Positions 13,744 through 21,679 of a stretch of DNA of 48,488 nt are shown here, piece after piece. The notes under the pieces are model-generated. The model had not been told where the DNA came from. It made no database searches and was given only the letters and a program-made list of their open reading frames with translations. This DNA comes from an uncultured Desulfovibrio sp. (lineage in GTDB: Bacteria; Desulfobacterota; Desulfovibrionia; Desulfovibrionales; Desulfovibrionaceae). The position numbers were made by a program, and so were the translations under genes. Positions within the stretch are counted from its first letter, which is position 1; the number at the start of each line of letters is the position of its first letter. Where the stretch lies: assembly GCA_900546145.1 (NCBI GenBank), contig URBN01000016.1:1-48488 (forward strand), written 5' to 3'.

Positions 13744-15309
13744 TCAGGCTGCCGCGTTGTTTTCCTCTTCCTTCTTTCCGCCGGTATCGCCGGAGCGCAC
13801 GCTGCGCACATGGAGTATGACGAGGAGGACAATCAGGGTTGCGACAGCAGAGCCGAAGCTCGGCAGGAAGCTTCCGCCGACAATGCCGGAGACGACATAG
13901 CCCACGAAGCAGCTCACCGCGACGAGCATAGCATAGGGCAGCTGTGTCGAGACGTGTTCGATGTGGCTGCACCCGGAACCGGCGCTCGAAAGAATAGTGG
14001 TATCGGAGATGGGAGAAGTGTGGTCGCCGAACACGGAACCGGCCAGCGTGGCGGCCAGTGTCACGGTGATGAGCGTGGGATCAAGAGCCTGGGCGACAGG
14101 CACGACGATGGGGATGAGAATACCGAAGGTGCCCCACGCGGTGCCGGTGGAGAAGCTCAGGAAGGCCGCGATGACAAAGACGATGGCGGGCAGGAAACCG
14201 GCCGGGATGCCGCCGGCCGTAACCGCGTGCTGCACAAAGGCAGGCGTGGACAGGAGGTCACGGCAGACGCCGCTGAGGGTCCAGGCCAGCACGAGGATGA
14301 CGTTGGCGGGCATCATGTTTTTCATGCCCTCAATGCATCCGTCCAGGAAATCCTTCATGGACACGAGGCGGCGCGGCACGAACTGGATAAAAGCCACGGT
14401 GAGGGCGCCGAAGGAAGCCCAGACCAGAGCCTTTGAGGCGGAGGCGTTGCCGAGGGAGGCGACGAAGGTGTGGTACTTGGGATCCTTTCCCCAGTAGCCG
14501 CCGCTGTACATGAGACCGAGTATGGCGAAGACGATGAGGGCAACAAGCGGGATGAGCATCTCGAAGATCGTGCCCTGATCGGAAGGCTCAACATCGTCTT
14601 TCACGCGCCGGATATTGCCGAGCGTTCCCTTCCTTGCGCGGGCTTCGGCCCTGGCCATGGGGCCGAAGTCAAGGCCCGTGCAGGCGATGACAAAGACCAT
14701 GATCAGGGAAAGAAGGGCGTAGAAGTTATAGGGGATGGTGGCCACGAAGGCGGAGAAGTCACTCGTGAAAGCGCCCGTGGTCGCGAGGCTGCTGCCGACA
14801 GCGGCGGCCCAGCTGGAGACCGGGGCGATGATGCAGATGGGCGCGGCCGTGGAGTCAATGATGTAGGCGAGCTTCGCGCGGGAAATCTTCATGCTGTCCG
14901 TGACCGGGCTCATGACAGTGCCGACGGTCAGACAGCTGAAATAGTCGTCAATGAAGATGCCAACGCCAAGGCCGCCGGTGGACAGAAGAGCCGCGCGGCG
15001 GCTGCGGATATGCTTCGCAGCCCAGCGGCCGTAGGCCTTTGAGCCGCCGGCCAGAAAAATCACATACACGAGTGCGCCCAGAAGGGTACAGAAAAGAATG
15101 ATATTGAAGTCGACCTTGCTGACCATGAGGTTGAAGGCCGTCTCGACGGTACCCATGAGCACGCCCTGACCCATGCCTACGGCGTAGATGAAGGTACCGC
15201 TCAGAATACCCAGCATGAGGGAAAAAAAGACTTCCTTGGTCCACAGGGCCAGGACAATGGCCAGGACGGGGGGAAGGATGGAAAGCCATCCCGCGTTATA
15301 CGCTTCCAC
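13744..15309 (-). CDS. nhaC: NhaC-family Na+/H+ antiporter
   Basis: 521 aa with about 11-12 membrane segments. The family motif GDHTSPISDTTILSSAGSGC, followed by HIEHVSTQLPY, is characteristic of the NhaC superfamily, as is GIFIDDYFSCLTVGTVMSPV in the first half. It should exchange Na+ for H+, or a related organic anion pair, at the cytoplasmic membrane. The start codon is GTG (15307-15309) with a weak GGTGG site; a candidate promoter lies at 15423-15451. The short C-terminal tail (GGKKEEENNAAA) is cytoplasmic and charged. It is monocistronic, with a terminator after it. Substrate choice within the superfamily is uncertain. Confidence 0.88.
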   Translation of the reverse strand: MEAYNAGWLSILPPVLAIVLALWTKEVFFSLMLGILSGTFIYAVGMGQGVLMGTVETAFNLMVSKVDFNIILFCTLLGALVYVIFLAGGSKAYGRWAAKHIRSRRAALLSTGGLGVGIFIDDYFSCLTVGTVMSPVTDSMKISRAKLAYIIDSTAAPICIIAPVSSWAAAVGSSLATTGAFTSDFSAFVATIPYNFYALLSLIMVFVIACTGLDFGPMARAEARARKGTLGNIRRVKDDVEPSDQGTIFEMLIPLVALIVFAILGLMYSGGYWGKDPKYHTFVASLGNASASKALVWASFGALTVAFIQFVPRRLVSMKDFLDGCIEGMKNMMPANVILVLAWTLSGVCRDLLSTPAFVQHAVTAGGIPAGFLPAIVFVIAAFLSFSTGTAWGTFGILIPIVVPVAQALDPTLITVTLAATLAGSVFGDHTSPISDTTILSSAGSGCSHIEHVSTQLPYAMLVAVSCFVGYVVSGIVGGSFLPSFGSAVATLIVLLVILHVRSVRSGDTGGKKEEENNAAA

Positions 15310-15422
15310 AGAACACCACCAAGGTTACGCGGGAAAACTGCCCTCTGCTCGAACAATTCCACTCCTGAGCAGCGCCCGCTGGTTGATGAAACGGCGACCT
15401 TTCTCCGGTACGCACGGTGCAG

Positions 15423-15451
15423 AATATGGCAAAATGATGACGGCGTTGCAA
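15423..15451 (-). promoter_or_regulatory. Candidate nhaC promoter
   Basis: On the minus strand, TTGCAA (plus 15446-15451), 17 bp, then CATATT (15423-15428). Transcription would start near 15415, leaving a leader of about 105 nt before the GTG start. Confidence 0.4.
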
Positions 15452-15665
15452 GAAAAAGACGTCCGAAGCCCGGCAAAAACAGCTTTGCGTCTTCCCGGGG
15501 CGGCCCGTTCCTGTGCTATACTCGCACCAAACGGGACCGCTCCCGATTCCATCCTGTTTTTCCAGGACGCTTTAAACACGATTATAATCAAAAAAGTGAC
15601 TTAATTTAGCAAATAAAATCAAATAATTATAAAAAATTATTATTTTTAGTCACGAAAATTGTTGA

Positions 15666-15686
15666 CTATCTGCCCAAAACAGATAG
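15666..15686. promoter_or_regulatory. Inverted repeat before moaA
   Basis: CTATCTG-cccaaaa-CAGATAG is a perfect 7-bp inverted repeat ending 12 nt before the moaA ATG, next to TTGACT at 15662. It could be an operator or an RNA hairpin beside the GAGG ribosome site. It does not match the ModE operator as I know it. Confidence 0.45.
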
Positions 15687-15698
15687 AGTGAGGCCGTC

Positions 15699-16706
15699 AT
15701 GAGCGAAGAGCACATCATCACCGATTCCTATCAGCGCCGGGTCAGCTACCTGCGCTTTTCCGTAACGGACCGCTGCAACCTGCACTGCGTCTACTGCCGC
15801 AGCGACGGGCCGGAGGAATTCATCCCCCATGAAAATGTGCTCCGTTACGAGGAGATCATCCGCCTGGTCCGCATCGCACGGGGCATGAACGTGAACAAGG
15901 TGCGTCTCACAGGCGGCGAGCCCTTTGCGCGCAGGGACTTCGACAAGCTCCTCCTCGGACTCAGGGAGAATTTCCCGGACCTCAACCTGCGGATCACGAG
16001 CAACGGCACCCTCATGGGGCCGCATATTCCCGTGCTGAAGCAGGCCCGAATCAACGCCGTCAATCTTTCCATTGACAGCTTCCGTCCGGAAACTTTCGCC
16101 AGGGTCACGGGACACGATCTTCTCGGAAAGGTGACCGACACGCTCGACGCTCTCCTGGACGCAGGCATACGCACGAAAATCAACGCTGTCGCCATGCGCG
16201 GAATCAACGACCATGACCTGCCCGCTTTCCTCGATATCATACGCCGGCTACCCGTCGACGTACGCTTCATCGAGTTCATGCCCATGGGAAGCGGGACAGT
16301 CTGGAGTCAGAACCGCTTCTGGTCAGCCAACGACATCCTCAGCGATGTGAGAAAGCTGGCCCATATCGAGCCGGTGCCCCAGGACGGTTTCGACCACGGT
16401 CCGGCCAGCATGTACACGGTGGAAGGATGCAGGGGCCGGCTCGGGGTCATCACCGCTCTTTCCAACCACTTCTGCAAAACCTGCAACCGTCTCCGCATTA
16501 CCAGCGACGGACATCTGAGGACCTGTCTTTTCTCGGACAAGATGTACCCGCTGCGCGGCCTTCTCAGAAATCCGGAAGTCACGGACGAAGATATCGCCGC
16601 GGAAATCCGCCGGGCCATCGCGGAAAAGCCCATCGGCAACGAACTGCTCAAGGCACGCCGGGGCCGGGCTGTGGCTAGCGGACAGATGGACAGCATAGGC
16701 GGTTAG
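15699..16706 (+). CDS. moaA: GTP 3',8-cyclase
   Basis: 335 aa radical SAM enzyme that starts molybdopterin synthesis from GTP. The N-terminal 4Fe-4S cluster is C26, C30, C33 (CNLHCVYC, the CxxxCxxC signature); the C-terminal cluster is C259, C262 and C276. LTGGEP (70-75) is the SAM-binding GGE motif. The C-terminal Gly-Gly (334-335), which enters the active site in this family, is intact. GAGG precedes the ATG. It is the first gene of the molybdenum block and is followed by the molbindin pair. Confidence 0.97.
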   Translation: MSEEHIITDSYQRRVSYLRFSVTDRCNLHCVYCRSDGPEEFIPHENVLRYEEIIRLVRIARGMNVNKVRLTGGEPFARRDFDKLLLGLRENFPDLNLRITSNGTLMGPHIPVLKQARINAVNLSIDSFRPETFARVTGHDLLGKVTDTLDALLDAGIRTKINAVAMRGINDHDLPAFLDIIRRLPVDVRFIEFMPMGSGTVWSQNRFWSANDILSDVRKLAHIEPVPQDGFDHGPASMYTVEGCRGRLGVITALSNHFCKTCNRLRITSDGHLRTCLFSDKMYPLRGLLRNPEVTDEDIAAEIRRAIAEKPIGNELLKARRGRAVASGQMDSIGG

Positions 16707-16766
16707 CCTCACCCGAATTTCAGAAAAAAATAACTACCGCTCCCTCCTACGGAGCAGAAAGGACTG

Positions 16767-17203
16767 CATATTATGAAGACCAGTGCCCGCAATGTTTTCG
16801 AAGGCAAAGTTTCCAAGCTCGTTTCCGGTGCCATCAATGACGAAGTGACCGTCGCCCTCAAGGGCGGAAAGGAAATCGTCGCCACCATCACCAAGGGCAG
16901 CACCGAACGCCTCGGCATCAGGGAAGGAAAGGACGTCCTCGCTCTCGTCAAAGCGAGCTTCGTCATCCTCCTCGAGGACGCCTCCGATTACGTCTTCTCC
17001 ACCCGCAACGTGTACTCCGGCAAGGTCACCAAGGTCGTGCGCGGCCAGGTGGCCGTGGAAGTCGACATGGACTGCGACGGCCTGCCCATGACCTCCACCA
17101 TCACCGTGCCGAGCGCCGACAAGCTCGGCCTTAAGGAAGGCGCTCCCGTGACCGCCGCCGTCAAGGCCACCACCGTTGTCCTCGCCGTGAAGAAGTAATT
17201 CAC
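16767..17203 (+). repeat. Tandem repeat unit, copy 1
   Basis: A 437-bp unit (CATATT through the stop and TTCAC) is repeated at 17238-17674 with four base differences. The copies are offset by 471 bp, with a 34-bp non-repeated spacer. Confidence 0.95.
16773..17198 (+). CDS. mop: Di-Mop molybdate-binding protein (molbindin), copy 1
   Basis: 141 aa made of two Mop/TOBE domains: residues 3-68 (SARNVFEGKV...VILL) and 74-139 (STRNVYSGKV...VVLAV). The opening S(A/T)RN(V/I).GKV and the (T/V)..S...LGL.EG segment are the molybdate-binding signatures. Proteins of this shape (ModG-like) bind several molybdate or tungstate oxyanions and act as a cytoplasmic buffer. AAAGGA precedes the ATG. It stands between moaA and moeA, which fits a supply role for cofactor synthesis. 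The protein sequence is identical to that of the next gene. Confidence 0.93.
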   Translation: MKTSARNVFEGKVSKLVSGAINDEVTVALKGGKEIVATITKGSTERLGIREGKDVLALVKASFVILLEDASDYVFSTRNVYSGKVTKVVRGQVAVEVDMDCDGLPMTSTITVPSADKLGLKEGAPVTAAVKATTVVLAVKK

Positions 17204-17237
17204 CCCATCAGTTTTTCAAAAAAGAATCAGAAGGATA

Positions 17238-17674
17238 CATATTATGAAGACCAGTGCCCGCAATGTTTTCGAAGGCAAAGTTTCCAAGCTCGTTTCCGGT
17301 GCCATCAATGACGAAGTGACCGTCGCCCTCAAGGGCGGAAAGGAAATCGTCGCCACCATCACCAAGGGCAGCACCGAACGCCTCGGCATCAGGGAAGGAA
17401 AGGACGTCCTCGCTCTCGTCAAAGCGAGCTTCGTCATCCTCCTCGAGGACGCCTCCGATTACGTCTTCTCCACCCGCAACGTGTACTCCGGCAAGGTCAC
17501 CAAGGTCGTGCGCGGCCAGGTGGCCGTGGAAGTCGACATGGACTGCGACGGCCTGCCCATGACCTCCACCATCACCGTGCCGAGCGCTGACAAACTCGGC
17601 CTCAAGGAAGGCGCTCCCGTGACCGCCGCCGTCAAGGCCACCACCGTCGTCCTCGCCGTGAAGAAGTAATTCAC
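17238..17674 (+). repeat. Tandem repeat unit, copy 2
   Basis: Second copy of the 437-bp unit at 16767-17203. The four differences (17588, 17594, 17603, 17648 in this copy) all lie in third codon positions near the gene end and change no amino acid. Confidence 0.95.
17244..17669 (+). CDS. mop: Di-Mop molybdate-binding protein (molbindin), copy 2
   Basis: 141 aa, identical in every residue to the gene at 16773-17198, with two Mop domains. AGAAGGA precedes the ATG. The duplication looks recent or kept uniform by gene conversion. Two copies double the dose of a buffering protein, or allow unequal exchange to vary copy number. A terminator follows at once, so the pair ends a transcript. Confidence 0.93.
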   Translation: MKTSARNVFEGKVSKLVSGAINDEVTVALKGGKEIVATITKGSTERLGIREGKDVLALVKASFVILLEDASDYVFSTRNVYSGKVTKVVRGQVAVEVDMDCDGLPMTSTITVPSADKLGLKEGAPVTAAVKATTVVLAVKK

Positions 17675-17693
17675 GCCTAACAAAACAACACGA

Positions 17694-17727
17694 AGCCCGC
17701 GGAAATCCAGTTCCCGCGGGCTTTTTT
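17694..17727 (+). terminator. Terminator after the molbindin pair
   Basis: AGCCCGCGG (17694-17702) pairs with CCGCGGGCT (17714-17722) across an 11-nt loop, and a run of six T ends the element. It separates the molbindin genes from moeA. Confidence 0.93.
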
Positions 17728-18067
17728 ATGCTCCAGGCAGGCTCCGGGTGCATCAGGGATCCAGCCGGAGTCAGGGCGCAGGACGGACTCCGGACGGACG
17801 GAAAAAGCCGGAGGCCAGGTAATGAAAAGGACCGGGCATGATGATAAAGACAGAAAACCTCCTCCGGAGGGCTTCCCGCGGGAAGGAAACGTGTCCGCGC
17901 GTGCGGGTACTGCCGGACGCAGCGGCACCACTGCCAGCCAGACAGAATAACAGTCCGGGCCGGACAGAAAACAATGCCGGGCTGTTCCCTGCAGGGGGAG
18001 GATCTCCTTCCGGACCGGTTTTTCCGCCTTTCTGTCCGGCCGTCACGGAACACAAAGGAAAACGAGC
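17728..18067 (+). promoter_or_regulatory. Long structured leader before moeA
   Basis: 340 nt with no credible gene. The first part (17742-17813) holds alternating complementary hexamers: CTCCGG at 17742, CCGGAG at 17765, CTCCGG at 17788, CCGGAG at 17808. The second part (17958-18041) is bounded by a perfect 10-bp stem, GGCCGGACAG with CTGTCCGGCC, and holds the palindrome CCCTGCAGGG and a GGAG-gat-CTCC hairpin. Its 3' end is about 15 nt before the ribosome site of moeA. This suggests a regulatory RNA. I could not match it to the known Moco motif. No clear promoter was chosen. Confidence 0.45.
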
Positions 18068-19330
18068 ATGCCAGAGAAAAAGAATCCAGCCAGAGAACAG
18101 CAGTCCTACCCGGTGGCAGAGGACATAGAGGGGACTCTTTCCATCCTCTCCGCCCTGCCATGCCGCCCTGGCACACCGCTTTCCGTCCCCCTTAAGGACA
18201 TCCCGGGCCGCACGGCCGCGGACAGTGTGAACGCATCCTTTTCACTGCCGGGGTTCCGGCGTTCGCGCTTTGACGGCTTTGCCCTTTCCTCGGAAAACCT
18301 TCTGAACGCCTCTCCCGACACGCCCGTCACCCTCACCGTGAGCGCTTTTCTGCCCGCCGGATCCCCGCTCTCCTCCCTCGTTCCCGGAACCTGCGCCCGC
18401 ATCATGACCGGCGCGGCGCTTCCCGAGGGAGCGGACTGCGTCGTCCCCTTTGAGGAGGCGGGGCCTGAAGTCTCCCGCCGCGTCCGCTTCACGGCTCCGG
18501 CCTCTCCCGGCCGCTGCATCGGCGCCACGGACAGCGACCTGGCCACCGGCGAAACCGTGATCAGAAAGGGGAGTCTCCTTACGCCGCTCTCCGCGGCCCG
18601 CGCGGCCCTTTCCGGACAGACGGAAATCCGCGTCTATCCGCGGCCCCGCACCGCCGTGCTGAGCACGGGGAGCGAGCTCATCACTCCGGGCACGCCCCTC
18701 ACTCCGGGGAAAATTTATAATTCAAGCCAGTACGCCATCTGCGGCGTCATCACCCAGGAAGGATGCCAGGCTGTTCCGTCAGGCACGGTGCCGGACAGGA
18801 GCGATGCGATCGCAGAGAGAATCACGGCGCTCCTCAGGGAAAATGACTGCGTTATCACCACGGGCGGCGTGGGCGGGGGAGACTGCGACCTCATGGCCGG
18901 CGCGCTCATCCGGGCCGGCCTCACGCCCGTCTCGGGCGGCTGCCGCCTCCGGCCCGGAGGCAATTTTCTGGCTGCCTCTTCGGGGGACAAATACGTTTTC
19001 GCGCTCTCGGGAGGACCGGGATCGGCCATGCTGGCCCTGCATCTCTTCGTGCTTCCCTGCCTGCGCCGGGCCATGGGCCGGACGGCCTTTCTGCCTCCTG
19101 CCACAAAGGCCTTTCTCGGGGAACTCCCGGCGCGCCGCTCCGGCGGCCTCACCACGGGGAATATCAGTCTTGAGGGAGGCCGGGCCGTCTTTCATCCGCG
19201 GCGGCTCAGGGACATTGAACAGCAGGGGCTCGGCGCCATACTCGCCCTCAGGGGGGACGAGCCCCTCGGAGACTGGATGAGGGATGACATTCCGGTGAAC
19301 GTGTACCTCTGCGGGAGCCTCAGGCCATGA
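18068..19330 (+). CDS. moeA: Molybdopterin molybdenumtransferase
   Basis: 420 aa. It inserts molybdate into adenylated molybdopterin. Recognisable parts: SRFDGFA (66-72, usual SAMDGYA), MTGAALPEGADCVV, and the MogA-like core STGSEL...GKIYNSSQY and TTGGVGGGDCD. Several usually invariant stretches differ: the core is commonly TTGGVSxG.xD, and the LPGNPVSA-like segment is LSGGPGSA here. This may reflect a different metal (tungsten) or a divergent paralog. AAAGGA precedes the ATG. It overlaps mobA by 4 nt (ATGA), so both are made together. Confidence 0.9.
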   Translation: MPEKKNPAREQQSYPVAEDIEGTLSILSALPCRPGTPLSVPLKDIPGRTAADSVNASFSLPGFRRSRFDGFALSSENLLNASPDTPVTLTVSAFLPAGSPLSSLVPGTCARIMTGAALPEGADCVVPFEEAGPEVSRRVRFTAPASPGRCIGATDSDLATGETVIRKGSLLTPLSAARAALSGQTEIRVYPRPRTAVLSTGSELITPGTPLTPGKIYNSSQYAICGVITQEGCQAVPSGTVPDRSDAIAERITALLRENDCVITTGGVGGGDCDLMAGALIRAGLTPVSGGCRLRPGGNFLAASSGDKYVFALSGGPGSAMLALHLFVLPCLRRAMGRTAFLPPATKAFLGELPARRSGGLTTGNISLEGGRAVFHPRRLRDIEQQGLGAILALRGDEPLGDWMRDDIPVNVYLCGSLRP

Positions 19331-19992
19331 ACGGAAACAGCGGGGATATTCTCGGAGCCGTCCTGGCGGGCGGCCGATCGAGCCGCATGGGCCGCGACAA
19401 GGCCGGCCTCCTCATGGGACAGGACACGTTTCTTACCCGCGCCCTGCACGCGGTGCGCTCCGTGTGCCCCGAAACCGTCCTTTCCCTGAGGCCTGACGCT
19501 CCCTGCCGCGCGGCCGCAGAAAAAAGCGGCGGGAAAATCGTCTGGGATGACGGGCTCCACGGCCCCATGGGCGGCCTCGCTGCCTGCCTGGAGGAAGCCT
19601 GCAGGAGCGGATTCACGGCCGTTCTCGCCTGCGCCTGCGACATGCCGCTCCTATCGGCTGACGTGCTGGAACTTGTGTGCCGGGCGAGAGAAAACTGTCC
19701 ATCCGGCACACTCGTTACGGCCCCCCTCCTTCCGGGAAGGGAGAAGCCGGAGCCCCTCTGCGCCGTCTGGGAAACCGCGGCGCTCAGTGACATCCGTGCC
19801 GCACTCGCCCAAAGCCGCCTCAGTCTCTTCCGGGCTCTGCCCCGGCGCGCCTGGCACATATTCCCCTGTCCCGCGTCCCTCGCTGCAAAGCTTTCCAACG
19901 TGAATACACCGGACGAGCTCGCCGCCCTGGAATCTTCCGGGAACGAAGCGGGCCGCACCCCCTCCCGTGAGGGAAAAAACATCTTATCTTAA
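19327..19992 (+). CDS. mobA: Molybdenum cofactor guanylyltransferase
   Basis: 221 aa nucleotidyltransferase that joins GMP to molybdopterin to give the MGD cofactor used by formate dehydrogenases and related enzymes. The GTP loop LAGGRSSRMGRDK (13-25) is intact, followed by CDMPLL with the metal-binding Asp. The C-terminal part (NVNTPDEL) is typical. The last 20 residues are polar and not conserved. Translational coupling with moeA by ATGA. The guanylyl rather than cytidylyl class (MocA) is inferred from motif style. Confidence 0.9.
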   Translation: MNGNSGDILGAVLAGGRSSRMGRDKAGLLMGQDTFLTRALHAVRSVCPETVLSLRPDAPCRAAAEKSGGKIVWDDGLHGPMGGLAACLEEACRSGFTAVLACACDMPLLSADVLELVCRARENCPSGTLVTAPLLPGREKPEPLCAVWETAALSDIRAALAQSRLSLFRALPRRAWHIFPCPASLAAKLSNVNTPDELAALESSGNEAGRTPSREGKNILS

Positions 19993-20075
19993 GGAAGCGG
20001 CCCTTTCCCCATCGTCTTCCCGTTCAGGGATACTGAGCCGTACGTCCCAACCTTTTAGAAAAGCGGGTGTAACGC

Positions 20076-20516
20076 ATGTCCGCATCGCTCTTCTGGATTA
20101 TCGCGGCTGTTGTCTGCTTTATCATCGAGATTCTGGCCCCGGTCGGCGCCTTCATCTTCTTCGGCACGGGCTGTCTCGCGGCCTGGGCCGTGTCGCTCGC
20201 CGATCTTTCCGTCACCTGGCAGATCGCTTCCTGCCTTGTCGTTTCCGTCGTATCCCTGGTTCTTTTCCGCGCCCGCTTCAGAAAAGTTTTTTCCGGTTCA
20301 GAGCAGACGCCCGAGGTCATGGAACACCGCATGCGGGGCCAGGCCGGAACCGTGACCGGCCCCATAGTACCGGGAGGCGAAGGTCAGGTTGAAGTGGCCG
20401 GCAGTTTCTGGCGCGCCCGCACGGAGGACGGAAAAGGAGCGGGAAAAGGCGACAGAGTCACGGTGATCGGAGCAGACCGGGACGACGCCCTGCTTCTCAT
20501 TGTGCGCAGGGAATGA
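20076..20516 (+). CDS. Short NfeD-family membrane protein
   Basis: 146 aa. Two membrane hairpins (about residues 5-65) precede a small OB-fold domain (about 85-143: RGQAGTV, then GQVEVAGSFWRARTEDG and GDRVTVIGAD). This is the short NfeD form that pairs with SPFH/stomatin proteins and is proposed to organise membrane microdomains. The next gene is exactly such a protein. The ribosome site is weak (GGGTG). It may begin a transcript after mobA; no strong terminator was found between them. Confidence 0.88.
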   Translation: MSASLFWIIAAVVCFIIEILAPVGAFIFFGTGCLAAWAVSLADLSVTWQIASCLVVSVVSLVLFRARFRKVFSGSEQTPEVMEHRMRGQAGTVTGPIVPGGEGQVEVAGSFWRARTEDGKGAGKGDRVTVIGADRDDALLLIVRRE

Positions 20517-20595
20517 GCGCCCGGCCCGCTGTTGCCGCACCTTCGGCGCCCTGTTATTCTTCCTGAAGAAACGATCTTTTTATCGGAGAGTGTGC

Positions 20596-21543
20596 ATGAT
20601 CACCACCATCGTTCTCCTCATCCTCGCCGTTGTCACCATCATGGCCGGCGTCACCATTGTCCCCAACCAGTACGCCATCGTGGTGGAGCGCCTCGGGCGC
20701 TACCACTCCACCCTGACAGCCGGCTTCCACGTCCTTATCCCCTTCATCGACCGCAAGGCCTACCGCCGCTCCCTGAAGGAAGAGGTCTATGATGTGGCAG
20801 CACAGACCTGCATCACAGCGGATAACGTCACCGTGACCATAGACGGCGTCATCTATCTGCAGGTGGTGGACGCCATGAAATCAGCCTACGGCATTGAAGG
20901 CTATGTGGACGGAGCCATCCAGCTGGCCCAGACCTCCCTGCGTTCCGCCATCGGCCGCATGCCTCTCGAAAAAACGTTCGAGAGCCGCGATGAAATCAAC
21001 CAGGAAGTCTGCTCCGACCTCAACAAGGCCACCGCAGCCTGGGGTGTTAAGGTTCTGCGCTATGAGATCCGCGACCTTCAGCCGCCGAAAAGCATCACCG
21101 ACGCCATGGAACGCCAGGTGAAGGCCGAACGTGAAAAGCGTGCCGTCGTTCTGCAGTCCGAAGGCACAAAGCAGAGCCAGATCAATATCGCCGAAGGCCA
21201 GAAGGAAGCAGCCATCGCCACCTCGGAAGGCGAGAAGCAGGCGCAGATCAACCACGCCGAAGGCCAGGCAGCCCAGATCCTGCGTGTCGCCGAGGCCACG
21301 GCCGAAGGCCTCAGGATGCTCCGCGAACAGCTCAACGGCGACGCCCTCGCCGCGGCGCAGCTCAAACTCTCCGAACAGTACATCCAGCAGTTCGGCAATA
21401 TCGCGAAGACCAACAATACGGTTATCATTCCCGCAGACATGGCCAATGTGGGCAGCCTCGTCGGCGCTGTTACCGGCATGCTTGGCAAAGGCCGCGGACT
21501 CAACGCCTACCTGCAGGGAAGCGCCGATACAAAAAAATCTTAA
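20596..21543 (+). CDS. SPFH/stomatin-like membrane protein (QmcA type)
   Basis: 315 aa. N-terminal membrane anchor (2-20), then the band-7 domain (about 25-180: VPNQYAIVVERLGRYH, GFHVLIPFIDR, then YEIRDLQPP) and a long Ala/Glu/Gln-rich helix (185-265) with repeated EG(Q/T/E)K units that drives oligomerisation, ending with TNNTVIIPADM. The pattern matches E. coli QmcA. The start at 20596 has GGAG upstream and begins directly with the anchor; a longer start adds unrelated residues. It probably works with the NfeD protein 79 nt upstream in membrane quality control. Confidence 0.92.
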   Translation: MITTIVLLILAVVTIMAGVTIVPNQYAIVVERLGRYHSTLTAGFHVLIPFIDRKAYRRSLKEEVYDVAAQTCITADNVTVTIDGVIYLQVVDAMKSAYGIEGYVDGAIQLAQTSLRSAIGRMPLEKTFESRDEINQEVCSDLNKATAAWGVKVLRYEIRDLQPPKSITDAMERQVKAEREKRAVVLQSEGTKQSQINIAEGQKEAAIATSEGEKQAQINHAEGQAAQILRVAEATAEGLRMLREQLNGDALAAAQLKLSEQYIQQFGNIAKTNNTVIIPADMANVGSLVGAVTGMLGKGRGLNAYLQGSADTKKS

Positions 21544-21577
21544 TCGGGATCCCCCTCCTTCTTTTTTCAGAAAATCC

Positions 21578-21606
21578 TTGTCCTGACGGGTTTTTCAGAT
21601 CATAAG
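21578..21606 (+). promoter_or_regulatory. Candidate promoter of binding protein 1
   Basis: TTGTCC, 17 bp, CATAAG. Each box matches four of six consensus bases. The second binding-protein gene has a pair with the same spacing, which supports it. Confidence 0.4.
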
Positions 21607-21679
21607 GGAAAGAGCCAGTAACCTTTTCCCCCGAAACGAAAGCTGTGGCGCTGCACGCAGCTGGAGGAGTTCACTCATC

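Larger units (their letters stand above)
15310..15698. other. Divergent intergenic region between nhaC and moaA
   Basis: No gene is seen. 15423-15451 carries a minus-strand promoter for nhaC. 15590-15660 is extremely AT-rich and holds AATAATT-type repeats between GTGACT (15596-15601) and AGTCAC (15648-15653). Just before moaA there is a hairpin or operator at 15666-15686. The moaA promoter must lie in the AT-rich part, but no single -35/-10 pair stands out. Confidence 0.5.

Noticed and set aside
17838..18128. A 96-codon frame in the moeA leader
   Set aside because: No good ribosome site, overlaps the moeA start, and the composition (Pro, Arg, Gly mix) is unlike a real protein; the region shows RNA-like inverted repeats instead.
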